Assembly: GCF_002741015.1 (NCBI RefSeq)
Contig: NZ_CP016616.1
Coordinates: 1,595,501-1,659,500, forward strand
Direction: 5' to 3'
Length of the DNA stretch: 64,000 nt
DNA from: Microvirga ossetica
GTDB lineage: Bacteria; Pseudomonadota; Alphaproteobacteria; Rhizobiales; Beijerinckiaceae
The position numbers were made by a program, and so were the translations under genes. Below are positions 43,815-52,806 of this stretch, in pieces (the first letter of the stretch is position 1; every line of letters begins with the position of its first letter). Below the pieces are notes generated by a model that was given only the letters and a program-made list of their open reading frames with translations, did not search any database and was not told where the DNA came from.

Positions 43815-44744
43815 TTGCAAATCTATTTGCCCATTGCCGAGATGCCGGTGAGTGTCTTGCTGATCCTAGGGATGGGTGCGGCGGTTGGGTTCATCTCGGG
43901 GCTGTTCGGCATCGGCGGCGGGTTTTTGATGACGCCGCTCTTGATCTTCCTCGGCATCCCGCCGGCGGTCGCGGTCGCCACCCAGTCGGCCCAGATCGTC
44001 GCCTCCTCCACCACCAGCGTGCTTGGCGCCATCCGCCGCGACGCCCTCGACCACAAGCTCGGCGCCATCCTGGTCGCCGGCGGCCTCGTCGGCTCGGCGC
44101 TCGGCGTCTGGTTCTTCGCCGCCGCCCGCCGCGCCGGCCAGCTCGACCTCGTCATCGTCGTCTCCTACGTCACCCTGTTCACCGTCGTCGGCAGCCTGAT
44201 GCTGAAAGAGAGCATCCGCGAGTTCTGGCACCGGCGCAAAGGCGGCGCCTTGCGCCTGCGCCGGCGCGCCGGCGAGCATGCGCCCTATCTCGGCTGGCCT
44301 CTGCGCATGCGCTTCTACCGCTCCAAGCTCTATGTCAGCGTCATCCCGATCCTCGCGCTCTCGCTCTTCATCGGCTTTGCCGGCGCGCTGCTCGGCATCG
44401 GCGGCGGCTTCATCGTCGTGCCGGCCCTGCTCTACGTCTTCCGCGTGCCCACCAACGTGGTCGTCGGCACCTCGCAGTTCCAGATCGTCTGCACCACCCT
44501 CGTCGCCCTGATCCTGCATGCGGTCACCAACCAGGCCGTCGACATGGTGCTCGCCATCCTGCTCATCGTCGGCGGCGTCTTCGGGGCCCAGTTCGGCGCC
44601 CGCATGGGCCGCCATCTCAGGGCCGAGCTGTTCCGCTTCCTGCTCGCCATCCTGCTGCTCGCGGTCGGCCTGCGCTTCGGCCTCGAGCTGGTGCTCAAGC
44701 CGGCCGAGCCGTTCTCGATCTCCGTGCAGGAGGCGCGCCAGTGA
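43815..44744 (+). CDS. TauE/SafE-family membrane permease
   Basis: This 309-residue protein has about eight membrane helices and the paired TauE repeats GLFGIGGGFLMTPLLIFLGI and GALLGIGGGFIVVPALLYVF. The family exports sulfite, sulfoacetate or other small anions. The TTG start at 43815 (MQIYLPIAEM...) is preferred because GGGGAA lies five bases upstream; the ATG at 43842 is an alternative. It overlaps the TIGR02186 gene by four bases, a pairing kept widely in alphaproteobacteria, so the two proteins probably work together. Confidence 0.88.
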   Translation: MQIYLPIAEMPVSVLLILGMGAAVGFISGLFGIGGGFLMTPLLIFLGIPPAVAVATQSAQIVASSTTSVLGAIRRDALDHKLGAILVAGGLVGSALGVWFFAAARRAGQLDLVIVVSYVTLFTVVGSLMLKESIREFWHRRKGGALRLRRRAGEHAPYLGWPLRMRFYRSKLYVSVIPILALSLFIGFAGALLGIGGGFIVVPALLYVFRVPTNVVVGTSQFQIVCTTLVALILHAVTNQAVDMVLAILLIVGGVFGAQFGARMGRHLRAELFRFLLAILLLAVGLRFGLELVLKPAEPFSISVQEARQ

Positions 44745-45505
44745 GGGCGATCGGCCTCCTGCTGCTGCTGCTGTGCGGCCTGAGCCCGGCCCGGGCCGAG
44801 AGCCTGATCACCTCGCTGTCGAACCACCGGGTGCTGATCAACTCGAACTACACCGGCACCCAGATCGCGGTGTTCGGCGCCATCGAGCGCGATGCCCAGA
44901 CGGTGGCGCGCGCCACGGCTTATGACGTGGTGGTCACCGTGCGCGGCCCGCGCCAGTTCCTGACCGTGCGCGAGAAGGAGCGCCTCGGGCCGATCTGGAT
45001 CAACCAGGACCAGCAGAAGTTCCCGACCGCGCCGGCCTATCTCAACGTGCTCTCCTCGCGCCCGATCGAGGAGATCACCTCAGAGCAGCTGCAGGCGCGC
45101 CAGAAGGTGGGGTTGAGCGCCATCGTCAACGCGCCCGACTTCACCCTCGATCGCGGCGGCGGCGCCGACCGGCCCTTCCGCGAGGCGCTCGCCCGGCTGA
45201 AAGCCCAGGAGGGGCTCTATCTCCAGGACGAGCGCGGCGTGACCTTCCTGACGCCCGACATCTTCCGCGCCAGCATCAGCCTGCCGGCGACCGCGCCGCC
45301 GGGCAACTACGAGGTCGACGTGACGCTGTTTGCCGACACCGTGATCCTGGCGCGCACGCAGACGCATTTCGAACTGGTCAAGACCGGCTTCGAGGAGCAG
45401 GTCGGCGTCATCGCCCGCGACTGGTCGCTCGCATACGGCCTCGCCACCGCCGCCATCGCCCTCTTCTGCGGATGGCTCGCAAGCGCTATCTTCAGACGGG
45501 ATTAA
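44741..45505 (+). CDS. TIGR02186-family exported membrane-anchored protein
   Basis: This 254-residue protein has a signal peptide (about 1-18, LLLLLLCGLSPARA), a beta-rich periplasmic domain (SLSNHRVLINSNYTGTQIAV; TFLTPDIFRASISLPATAPP) and a C-terminal membrane helix (about 226-247). This is the TIGR02186 family of alphaproteobacteria, which is found beside TauE-type permeases. It may be a periplasmic partner of the permease. The ATGA overlap with the upstream gene implies coupled translation. Confidence 0.85.
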   Translation: MRAIGLLLLLLCGLSPARAESLITSLSNHRVLINSNYTGTQIAVFGAIERDAQTVARATAYDVVVTVRGPRQFLTVREKERLGPIWINQDQQKFPTAPAYLNVLSSRPIEEITSEQLQARQKVGLSAIVNAPDFTLDRGGGADRPFREALARLKAQEGLYLQDERGVTFLTPDIFRASISLPATAPPGNYEVDVTLFADTVILARTQTHFELVKTGFEEQVGVIARDWSLAYGLATAAIALFCGWLASAIFRRD

Positions 45506-45555
45506 TAGCCGAGGGACCAAGTTTTAAAGGACGAGATCGCCCGACTTGTTGCTCT

Positions 45556-45924
45556 TCAGACGTAACCGCATTTCTCGTATTCGCAGTACTCGTCAGTCTC
45601 TGCGAACAGGCACCACATCTCCGAGCCGTCCATGATTGCAGGCGGGCAGTGCGCAGCGCTTGCATATGTTGGAGACCGGCGGACCCGCATCCGGCCCAGG
45701 CGTGTTGCGAATGCCCTCGGCCTTTGCTGCACGGTCAGGTCGGACTTACAATGGAAGCACCGGATCGCCTCGGGATGAATGCTCTCCCTGCAGAGGGGAC
45801 ACGTTCCTCCGTGGGTCGGCCCAGGCGGAATGTCGGCTTGGCAGTGAGGACACCGAGAAGCGCCTTCCTTAATGGCCTCCCGGCAAAGTGGACACTCGTG
45901 GGCTAAGGTCTGCTGTTCGGACAT
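45556..45924 (-). CDS. Double zinc-ribbon protein
   Basis: This 122-residue protein carries two CxxC-x(10)-CxxC zinc ribbons: CPLCREAIKEGASRCPHC (about 11-28) and CPLCRESIHPEAIRCFHC (about 42-59). The C-terminal half has extra Cys residues (MWCLFAETDEYCEYEKCGYV) and is not recognised. It is probably a soluble metal-binding protein that contacts protein or nucleic acid. AAGGCGGG precedes the ATG. It is convergent with the TIGR02186 gene. Confidence 0.78.
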   Translation of the reverse strand: MSEQQTLAHECPLCREAIKEGASRCPHCQADIPPGPTHGGTCPLCRESIHPEAIRCFHCKSDLTVQQRPRAFATRLGRMRVRRSPTYASAAHCPPAIMDGSEMWCLFAETDEYCEYEKCGYV

Positions 45925-46190
45925 TGCACCCGCCTTGCATCACAAGCTTGGCGGAAAGATCCACCGGGGATGATGGTAAGGATCGGGATCGAGTCTTGGC
46001 AACAACAATCGATTGAGATGGGCGTTTGTGACTGTGCGTGGGAATACTCCGAACCGGCATTCATGTTCTCGGATTCGGCCGGCACGCTCGAGCGGGTCGA
46101 GCTACAACCTGCACGCAGGCAATCTGGCCTTGAAGGACCTGATCGCATCATTGAGCGCGAAAAGCGGGGTCCGCGTTTTCGCACGGTGCG

Positions 46191-46892
46191 CTAATCCCGG
46201 CAGAGCATCGATTTCGCGATGGCGAAGATGCGCTCCGAGCCGATGAGATGCGCGGTGAAACCTTTCGGGAAGAGCGGCTTGAAGGCGGCATCGCAGGCGT
46301 TGAGCCCGCCGGCATAGGCGCCGAGCGCCGGCATGATGCAGCGTGAGCCATCGGTGAGGAAGCAGCGCCTTCGTGTGGCGCGCCCGCGCATCACCACCTT
46401 GCCGACCGGGTGAAGGTGACCCGCGATCTCCGCCTGCTCGCCGGCTGCCGGCTCGTGGCGCAGGGTGAGCGATCCAAGCGCCAACTCTTCGACCACCTGC
46501 CCGCCGATGCTGTCGGGGAGGACGCGGTCGTGATTACCGGTGACCCAGATCCAGTCGCGGCCCTTCTGCACGTCAGTCAGCGTCGCGCGCTCCTCGTCCC
46601 CGAGGCGCTCGGGCCCGCCGATGTCGTGAAAGCTGTCGCCGAGCGCGATGACGGTCTTCGGGTCGAACCGGAACACCGCGTCGCAGAGGGCGACCAGCGT
46701 CTCGCGGGTGTCGTAGGGCGGCAGCATCATGCCGCGCCGGGCAAAGGACGAGCCCTTCTCGAAATGGAGATCGGCCACGAGCAGCACATCATGATCGGCG
46801 AGATACATCGCCCCCGTCAGGTCGAGGATGGCCGCCTGCCCCTTGAGGCCGATTTCGTGTGTTGTCTGTTTGTTCTTGACCAATGCCGTCAC
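46191..46892 (-). CDS. pdeM: Ligase-associated DNA repair phosphoesterase PdeM
   Basis: This 233-residue calcineurin-type metallophosphoesterase has DLHFEKG (Asp41, His43), GDSFHD, GNHD and GHLHP, which supply the two-metal site. PdeM proteins are found with an Lhr-type helicase, a beta-lactamase-fold exonuclease and an ATP-dependent ligase, and are thought to process DNA ends. The GTG start overlaps the lhr stop by four bases (GTGA), so it is the second gene of the lhr-pdeM operon. Confidence 0.9.
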   Translation of the reverse strand: MTALVKNKQTTHEIGLKGQAAILDLTGAMYLADHDVLLVADLHFEKGSSFARRGMMLPPYDTRETLVALCDAVFRFDPKTVIALGDSFHDIGGPERLGDEERATLTDVQKGRDWIWVTGNHDRVLPDSIGGQVVEELALGSLTLRHEPAAGEQAEIAGHLHPVGKVVMRGRATRRRCFLTDGSRCIMPALGAYAGGLNACDAAFKPLFPKGFTAHLIGSERIFAIAKSMLCRD

Positions 46893-49513
46893 GCCAAAGC
46901 CTCGTCGAGAAGCGTCGCCTCCGCCTCGGCCAGAATCTCGTCCGCATCGTCGCTATAGACGCGCTCGCGGCCGATCTCCAGCATGACGGACACGCTCAAG
47001 GGAGAAACCCGGTCGAGCGGCTTGTGGATGATTCGCCCCCGGATGCGCTCTAGCATCATGCCGAGGCGCCTCACGTCGAGGAGTCCTGTTGCCGCATCTG
47101 CCCGGGCGGCCCGCAGCAGGACATGATCGGGCTCGTGCTTGCGCAGCACGTCATAGACGAGATCGGTGGAGATCGTGACCTGCCGCCCCGTCTTCTTCTC
47201 GCCGGGAAAGCGGCGCTCGATCAGGCCGGCGATCACCGCGCATTGGCGGAACGTGCGTTTCATCAGCGACGATTCGGCGAGCCAGGCCTCGAGATCGTCC
47301 CCAAGCATGTCCTCGGAGAACAGTTCGTCCATGAAGCCGGGATCGCGCGCGGCCCGTGCGGCGATGTCGCCCGAGCCATAGACCGCGATGCCGTAATCGT
47401 TCGCCACGAAGCCCAGGGGCTTGAGCTTCGCCCGCTCCAGGCGGCGGGTGATGAGCATGCCGAGCGTCTGGTGCGCGAGCCTGCCCTCGAAGGGGAAGCA
47501 GGTCATGTAATAGCGGTTGGCGCGCGGGAAGGTCTCGACCAGAAGATCGCGCGGCCCGGGCAGGATCGAGCGGCGGCGCTGGTGCAGCAGCCATTCCGTC
47601 ATCTGCGGCGGCAGGCGGTCCCACTCGAACGGATCGGCGAGGATCTCGCGCACCCGGGCGGCGAGGAAGGTCGAGAGCGGGAACTTGCCGCCCTCGTAGG
47701 ACGGGATCATCGGATCGGTGCCGGAACCGGCGCGGGTCGCCAGCACCTCGTCCTCGGAAATGCCCTCGAAGCGCAGCACCTCGCCGGCGAACAGGAAGGT
47801 GTCGCCCGGCGTCAGGGTCTCGGCGAAATATTCCTCGATCTCGCCGAGGATTCTTCCACGCGGCAAAACAGTACCCGGACGCGAGCGCATGGACCGGCCG
47901 AGCCGCACCTTGATCATGCTCGACTCGACGATGGTGCCGACATTGAGCCTATATTGCTGCGCGATCCGCGCATCGCGCACGCGCCACAGATCGTCCTTGC
48001 CCTTCACGATCTTGGCGAAGCGTTCATACGCCCGAAGCGCATAGCCGCCGGTGGCGACGAAGGCGACACAGGCCTCGAAATCCTCCCACGACAGATCCGC
48101 GTAAGGCGCTGCCGAACTCACCTCGTCGTAGAGTTCCTCGAGCCTGAACGGTTCGGCGCAGGCCATGCCGAGGATGTGCTGACAGAGCACGTCGAGGGCG
48201 CCGATGCGCGCATCCGGCGTATCCTGCGCCGCCTCGTGCACCGCATCGAGCGCGGCACGGCATTCCAGAATCTCGAAGCGGTTCGCCGGCACGAGATAGG
48301 CTTCCGACGGCTCGTCCATGCGGTGGTTCGAGCGGCCGATGCGCTGCATGATGCGCGAGGCGCCCTTCGGCGCGCCCACATTCACCACGAGATCCACATC
48401 GCCCCAGTCGATGCCGAGATCGAGCGTCGCGGTGCAGACCACGGCCTTCAACTTTCCCGCCGCCATCGCCTCCTCGACCCGGCGGCGCTGCGACACGTCG
48501 AGCGAGCCGTGATGGAGCGCGATGGCGAGCCCGTCGTCATTGAGCTTCCAGAGTTCCTGGAACGTGTACTCCGCCTGCAGGCGCGTGTTGACGAAGACCA
48601 GCGTCGTCTTGTGCGCTCGGATGAGATCGTAGATCGCCGGCATCGACAGCGACGCCGTATGCCCCGCAAGCGGCAGGGACTCGTCGAGCTGGAGCATGCG
48701 GATATCGGGCTGCGCCCCGCCCTGCACCACGACGAGATCGGCGAGGGGTGCCAATTCCCTCCCCCCTTGTGGGGGAGGGCTAGGGAGGGGGGTGCTGGCG
48801 CCATACGCGGATAGGCTATCGCTCACACCCCCCTCTCCATCTCTCCCCCACAAGGGGGGAGAGGGCCTGTCCCGCTGCGGCACCAGATAGCGCCTCAAAT
48901 CGTCCGGCTCGCGCACCGTCGCGGAAAGTCCCACGGCGGTCGCCTGCGGGGCGATCGTCATCAGCCTTGCCAAGCCCAGCGAGAGAAGATCGCCGCGCTT
49001 CGAGGTGACGAGGGAATGGAGCTCGTCGAGCACCACGCGGCGCAGATCCTTGAAGAAGGTCCGTGCTTCCGCATGGGCAAGCAGCAGCGCGAGCTGCTCC
49101 GGCGTGGTGAGCAGGATGTCCGGCGGGCGCTCGATCTGCCGGGCGCGCTTGTGCGAGGGCGTATCGCCCGTGCGGGTCTCGATGCGAACGGGCAGCCCCA
49201 TCTCGGCCACGGGAATTTCCAGATTGCGGGCGACGTCGGTGGCGAGCGCCTTCAAGGGCGAGATGTAGAGGGTGTGGAGCCCGCGCTTGTCTTTGGCCGT
49301 GCCCCGGCCGGGTCCCCGCTCCGAGAGCTCGACGAGGCTCGGCAGGAATCCGGCGAGCGTCTTGCCGGCGCCGGTCGGGGCCACGAGCAGGACGGAGCGG
49401 CCCTCGCGCGCCTTGGCGAGCAGGTCGAGCTGGTGCGACCGGGGCGCCCAGCCTCGGCTCTCGAACCAGTCGCGGAAGGTCTTCGGGAGAAGGGAGGGCG
49501 GCGTTTGAGACAT
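46889..49513 (-). CDS. lhr: Ligase-associated Lhr-type DEXH helicase
   Basis: This 874-residue superfamily 2 helicase has Walker A APTGAGKT (Lys51), the DELH box in VVLDELHSL, motif III LSATVREPDDL, motif VI IMQRIGRSNHRMDEPSEAYL and the Lhr-core C-terminal domains. It translocates on single-stranded DNA and unwinds RNA-DNA hybrids in studied relatives. Residues about 217-253 (PPLWGRDGEGG ... LPSPPPQGG) are encoded by a palindromic repeat inserted in frame. The ATG is at 49513, and it overlaps pdeM. Confidence 0.93.
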   Translation of the reverse strand: MSQTPPSLLPKTFRDWFESRGWAPRSHQLDLLAKAREGRSVLLVAPTGAGKTLAGFLPSLVELSERGPGRGTAKDKRGLHTLYISPLKALATDVARNLEIPVAEMGLPVRIETRTGDTPSHKRARQIERPPDILLTTPEQLALLLAHAEARTFFKDLRRVVLDELHSLVTSKRGDLLSLGLARLMTIAPQATAVGLSATVREPDDLRRYLVPQRDRPSPPLWGRDGEGGVSDSLSAYGASTPLPSPPPQGGRELAPLADLVVVQGGAQPDIRMLQLDESLPLAGHTASLSMPAIYDLIRAHKTTLVFVNTRLQAEYTFQELWKLNDDGLAIALHHGSLDVSQRRRVEEAMAAGKLKAVVCTATLDLGIDWGDVDLVVNVGAPKGASRIMQRIGRSNHRMDEPSEAYLVPANRFEILECRAALDAVHEAAQDTPDARIGALDVLCQHILGMACAEPFRLEELYDEVSSAAPYADLSWEDFEACVAFVATGGYALRAYERFAKIVKGKDDLWRVRDARIAQQYRLNVGTIVESSMIKVRLGRSMRSRPGTVLPRGRILGEIEEYFAETLTPGDTFLFAGEVLRFEGISEDEVLATRAGSGTDPMIPSYEGGKFPLSTFLAARVREILADPFEWDRLPPQMTEWLLHQRRRSILPGPRDLLVETFPRANRYYMTCFPFEGRLAHQTLGMLITRRLERAKLKPLGFVANDYGIAVYGSGDIAARAARDPGFMDELFSEDMLGDDLEAWLAESSLMKRTFRQCAVIAGLIERRFPGEKKTGRQVTISTDLVYDVLRKHEPDHVLLRAARADAATGLLDVRRLGMMLERIRGRIIHKPLDRVSPLSVSVMLEIGRERVYSDDADEILAEAEATLLDEALA
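48756..48865. repeat. Palindromic element inserted in frame within lhr
   Basis: TCCCTCCCCCCTTGTGGGGG at one end pairs with CTCCCCCACAAGGGGGGAGA at the other; same family as 33672-33830. It encodes about 37 residues of the helicase without a stop or frameshift. Confidence 0.85.
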
Positions 49514-49571
49514 GTGGCCTCAAGATAAGGCTGCCGGAAAGGTTCCGCCATGGCCGGGCGTCGCCCCTTTT

Positions 49572-49668
49572 GTCGTTCCAGGCCGAGCGAAGCGGAAGGG
49601 AAGGGAAACCATGCATCTGCGCTGTCTTGTTGATCCCCCTCCCGGCCCCGCGGGCCGCCGGGGATGAC
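49572..49668. repeat. Degenerate palindromic repeat between lhr and the SDR gene
   Basis: Starts GTCGTTCCAGGCCGAGCGAA and ends GCCGCCGGGGATGAC; a decayed relative of the 36069-36161 repeat. Confidence 0.5.
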
Positions 49669-49780
49669 AGCCTGGCGCCTTTCCAGAACATGTGAACGCC
49701 TCCCAATGCCTGCTTGCCATCCGACCTAAGATCCTTTCAGGTCGAGGCACGCCAACCGCGATCACCAGAAGGCAAACGCC

Positions 49781-50602
49781 ATGTCGCAAGAATTCCAGTT
49801 CCAGAACGCCGTCGCCGTCGTCACCGGCGGCACGCAGGGCCTCGGGGAGGCCATCGCCCGCACCTTCGCCGAGCGCGGCGCCAAGGGCCTCGTGATCTGC
49901 GGCCGCAACGCGGAGCGCGGGCACGCCGTGGCGCGCGAGATCTCGGGTCAGGGCTGCCACACGGAATTCGTGCAGGCCGATCTCGAAAGCGTCGAGGAGG
50001 CGCGCCAGGTCACCGCGCGGGCCGACACCGTGTTCGGGCGCGTCGACGTGCTGGTGAACGCCGCCGGCATCACCGACCGCGGCACGATCTTCGACACGAG
50101 CCCGGAACTCTTCGACCGCATGTTTGCCGTGAATGTGCGCGCCCCCTTCTTCCTGATGCAGGAGGCCGCCAAGATCATGCGGCGGGAAAAAATCGAGGGC
50201 GCGATGGTCAACATCCTGTCCATGTCGGCCCATGGCGGCCAGCCCTTCATCACCGCCTATAGTGGCTCGAAAGGCGCGCTCGCCACGCTCACCAAGAATG
50301 CCGCCTTCAGCCTCATGCCCTGGCGCATCCGCGTCAACGCGCTCAACATCGGCTGGATGAACACGCCGGGCGAGGACCGGATCGTTCGGCTCTATCACGG
50401 TGCCCAGGACGGATGGCTGGAGAAGGCCGTGAAGGATCAGCCCTTCGGCCGCCTGCTGGAGCCGCGCGAAGTGGCCCGCGCCGTGGCGTTCCTGTCGAGT
50501 TCGGAATCCGGCATGATGACCGGCTCGGTGATCGATTTCGACCAATCGGTGGCAGGCTGCTACGAGAGCGCCCCGCACCCCTCGACGCCGGCGCAGGTCT
50601 GA
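49781..50602 (+). CDS. SDR-family oxidoreductase
   Basis: This 273-residue short-chain dehydrogenase has the NAD(P) loop VTGGTQGLGEAIA, NAAG, the catalytic Ser in ILSMSAHGG and the YSGSK catalytic pair. The region after it (NIGWMNTPGEDRI) is typical of sugar or polyol dehydrogenases. The substrate is unknown. The gene lies between the two halves of the DNA repair cluster but has no evident link to repair. A ribosome site is not obvious. Confidence 0.88.
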   Translation: MSQEFQFQNAVAVVTGGTQGLGEAIARTFAERGAKGLVICGRNAERGHAVAREISGQGCHTEFVQADLESVEEARQVTARADTVFGRVDVLVNAAGITDRGTIFDTSPELFDRMFAVNVRAPFFLMQEAAKIMRREKIEGAMVNILSMSAHGGQPFITAYSGSKGALATLTKNAAFSLMPWRIRVNALNIGWMNTPGEDRIVRLYHGAQDGWLEKAVKDQPFGRLLEPREVARAVAFLSSSESGMMTGSVIDFDQSVAGCYESAPHPSTPAQV

Positions 50603-50624
50603 GAGCCCAGCTCATAAACACCAC

Positions 50625-50724
50625 CTCATCCTGAGGAGCAGACGCAGTCTGCATCTCGAAGGATGGTCCAGAGAGCGCTGGATCCTCCTTCGAGACGGTC
50701 GCTCCGCGACCTCCTCAGGATGAG
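50625..50724. repeat. Palindromic repeat between convergent genes
   Basis: CTCATCCTGAGGAG (50625-50638) pairs with CTCCTCAGGATGAG ending at 50724; inner arms TCTCGAAGGATGG and CCTTCGAGA. It is a common alphaproteobacterial hairpin and may serve as a bidirectional terminator. Confidence 0.75.
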
Positions 50725-50750
50725 AGTGGAGGGTGTTTTGCCGATAGTCT

Positions 50751-51674
50751 TCAGCGCTGCAGCACAACCAAAAATCCCGGAACCGGCACGCCGCGGTCTT
50801 CCCGGGTCGAGACGCGCTCGAAGATCACCATCGTGAAGCCAACAGCGTCCGCGAGCTCACGCAGATAGGCCTCACCATGGGCATAGCGGGCATCCTCGCC
50901 GAGGATGAAGGTGTCGCCCTCATGCGCCTGGACGGTGAAGGCAAAAAACCCCTCGCGCTTCAACACCCGATGCGCCTCGCGAAACGCCGCATCGAGCGGC
51001 GCCATGTAGACGAACACGTCCGCCGCCACCACGAGGTCGGCCTCAGCCGAGGGACGCGCGGCGAGGAACGAGACGAGCTCGCCCTCGTGCAGGGCATCGT
51101 AGAGCTTCGTCTTTTCCGCCTTTTCCAGCATGCGCGGTGAGAGATCCACGCCTTCCATGGAGGAGAAGACGCCCTCCAGCGCCTGCGCCATCAGCCCGGT
51201 GCCGCAGCCGAGATCGAGGACGAAGCGATACTCGCGCAGGCGCTTGGAGCAGGCGCGGCGCAGAGCATCGGCGATCAGCTCCGGTCCGCGATAAGCGAGG
51301 CTCCCGGTCAGGTGCCGGTCGAACTTGGGCGCATAATCGTCGAAGAGCGCCCGCACATAGCCGTCGGTGATCGCCTCCCCGGGCGCGAGCGCGCCGAGCC
51401 GGGCGAGATCGAGCCGCACGCCGAGCACGTCCTCCGGTTCGAGCGCCAGCGCCTGGCGCAAGGCCGTCACCGCCTCCTCCCGCAGGCCGAGTTCGGCGGC
51501 GGAACGGCCGAGCATCGCATGGGCGGGCGCGAAGCCGGGGGTCAGCTCGATCACCTGCCGGGCGAGATCGGCGGCAGCCTCGAAATCGCGCTCCTCGAAG
51601 GCGGCTCGGGCATATTCATAGCGACGGTCGGCGCGAAAATCGCCGGATGATCGGACAGTCGTGGTCTGCGGCAT
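50751..51674 (-). CDS. TPR-linked class I SAM methyltransferase
   Basis: This 307-residue protein has two or three TPR helices at about 17-90 (FEAAADLARQVIELTPGFAP; EEAVTALRQALALEPED) and a Rossmann methyltransferase domain (FVLDLGCGTGLMAQALE; VVAADVFVYMAPLDAAF). The target could be a protein bound by the TPRs or a small molecule; this is unknown. It is divergent from the exonuclease gene, with 76 bases between the starts. Confidence 0.85.
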   Translation of the reverse strand: MPQTTTVRSSGDFRADRRYEYARAAFEERDFEAAADLARQVIELTPGFAPAHAMLGRSAAELGLREEAVTALRQALALEPEDVLGVRLDLARLGALAPGEAITDGYVRALFDDYAPKFDRHLTGSLAYRGPELIADALRRACSKRLREYRFVLDLGCGTGLMAQALEGVFSSMEGVDLSPRMLEKAEKTKLYDALHEGELVSFLAARPSAEADLVVAADVFVYMAPLDAAFREAHRVLKREGFFAFTVQAHEGDTFILGEDARYAHGEAYLRELADAVGFTMVIFERVSTREDRGVPVPGFLVVLQR

Positions 51675-51750
51675 GGGCCTGGCATGAGGGAGAGACGGAA
51701 CAGTGTCAATGTGACTCGGATTACCCCTCCGGCAATCCTATATCGGTCCC

Positions 51751-52806
51751 ATGGCGCTGCGTTCCACCGACATCCTTACCCAAACCCCGCAAGGGCTCTA
51801 CTGCCCCCTCGGCGACTTCCACATCGATCCGGTCCGCCCCGTCAAACGGGCGCTGATCACCCATGGTCATTCCGACCATGCCCGCTCGGGCCATCGTTCC
51901 GTCATGGCGACGCGGGAGACCCTGCGCATCATGGCAGTGCGCTACGGCGAGGATTTCGCCGGCTCGACCCAGGAAGCGCCCTTACGCGAGACCATCCGCA
52001 TCGGCGATGCGAGCGTGCGCTTCTCCCCCGCCGGCCACGTGCTCGGCTCGGCTCAAGTTTCCATCGAGGCCGGCGGCACCCGCATCGTGGTGTCCGGCGA
52101 CTACAAGCGCGCCGAGGACCCGACCTGCCTGCCCTACGAGGTCGTGCCCTGCGACGTGTTCATCACCGAGGCGACCTTCGGCCTGCCGGTCTTCCGCCAC
52201 CCGGACACGCGGGCGGAGGTGAGGAAGCTCCTCGATTCCGTCGCGTTGTTTCCCGAGCGCGCCCATATCGTCGGCGCCTATGCGCTCGGCAAGGCGCAGC
52301 GGGTCATGGCGCTGCTGCGGGAGGAAGGCTACGACAAGCCGATCCATCTCCACGGCGCCATGGAGCGCCTGACCGAGTTCTACAAATCCGAAGGCATCCC
52401 CTTGGGCGACACGCCGAAGGTCGTGGCCGCCGAGCGCTCGAAGCTCGCCGGCGCCATCGTGATCTGCCCGCCCTCCTCGATCCAGGACCTATGGTCGCGC
52501 CGCTTTCCCGATCCCGTCACCTGCTTCGCCTCCGGCTGGATGCGGGTGCGGGCACGGGCCCGGCAGAAGGGGGTCGAGCTGCCCCTCGTGATCTCCGACC
52601 ATTCCGACTGGGACGATCTCTGCCGCACGATCCGGGAGACTGGCGCCGGCGAGGTCTGGGTCACCCACGGTCAGGAGGACGCCCTCGTCCACTGGTGCAC
52701 CACCCACGGCATCAAGGCGCGGCCCCTGCACATGCTGGGCTATGGCGACGAGGGCGAGGCCGAGGAAGCTCAAGCGGCCGTCGCGGAAGCGGGAGGCGCC
52801 GCATGA
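51751..52806 (+). CDS. Ligase-associated DNA exonuclease (beta-lactamase/beta-CASP fold)
   Basis: This 351-residue metallo-beta-lactamase-fold nuclease has THGHSDHA (37-44), GHVLGSAQ, SGDYK and EATFGLP, and a C-terminal ISDHSDWDDL and VWVTHGQED. It resembles mRNA 3'-end processing factors and is the nuclease partner of the ligase-associated repair system (Lhr, PdeM, ligase). It probably trims DNA ends before sealing. Its stop overlaps the ligase start by four bases (ATGA). Confidence 0.92.
   Translation: MALRSTDILTQTPQGLYCPLGDFHIDPVRPVKRALITHGHSDHARSGHRSVMATRETLRIMAVRYGEDFAGSTQEAPLRETIRIGDASVRFSPAGHVLGSAQVSIEAGGTRIVVSGDYKRAEDPTCLPYEVVPCDVFITEATFGLPVFRHPDTRAEVRKLLDSVALFPERAHIVGAYALGKAQRVMALLREEGYDKPIHLHGAMERLTEFYKSEGIPLGDTPKVVAAERSKLAGAIVICPPSSIQDLWSRRFPDPVTCFASGWMRVRARARQKGVELPLVISDHSDWDDLCRTIRETGAGEVWVTHGQEDALVHWCTTHGIKARPLHMLGYGDEGEAEEAQAAVAEAGGAA

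Noticed and set aside
45925..46190. Short plus-strand frame with an acidic middle (from about 45970)
   Set aside because: It has no ribosome site and no recognisable features, and it ends at the pdeM stop region; too weak to call.
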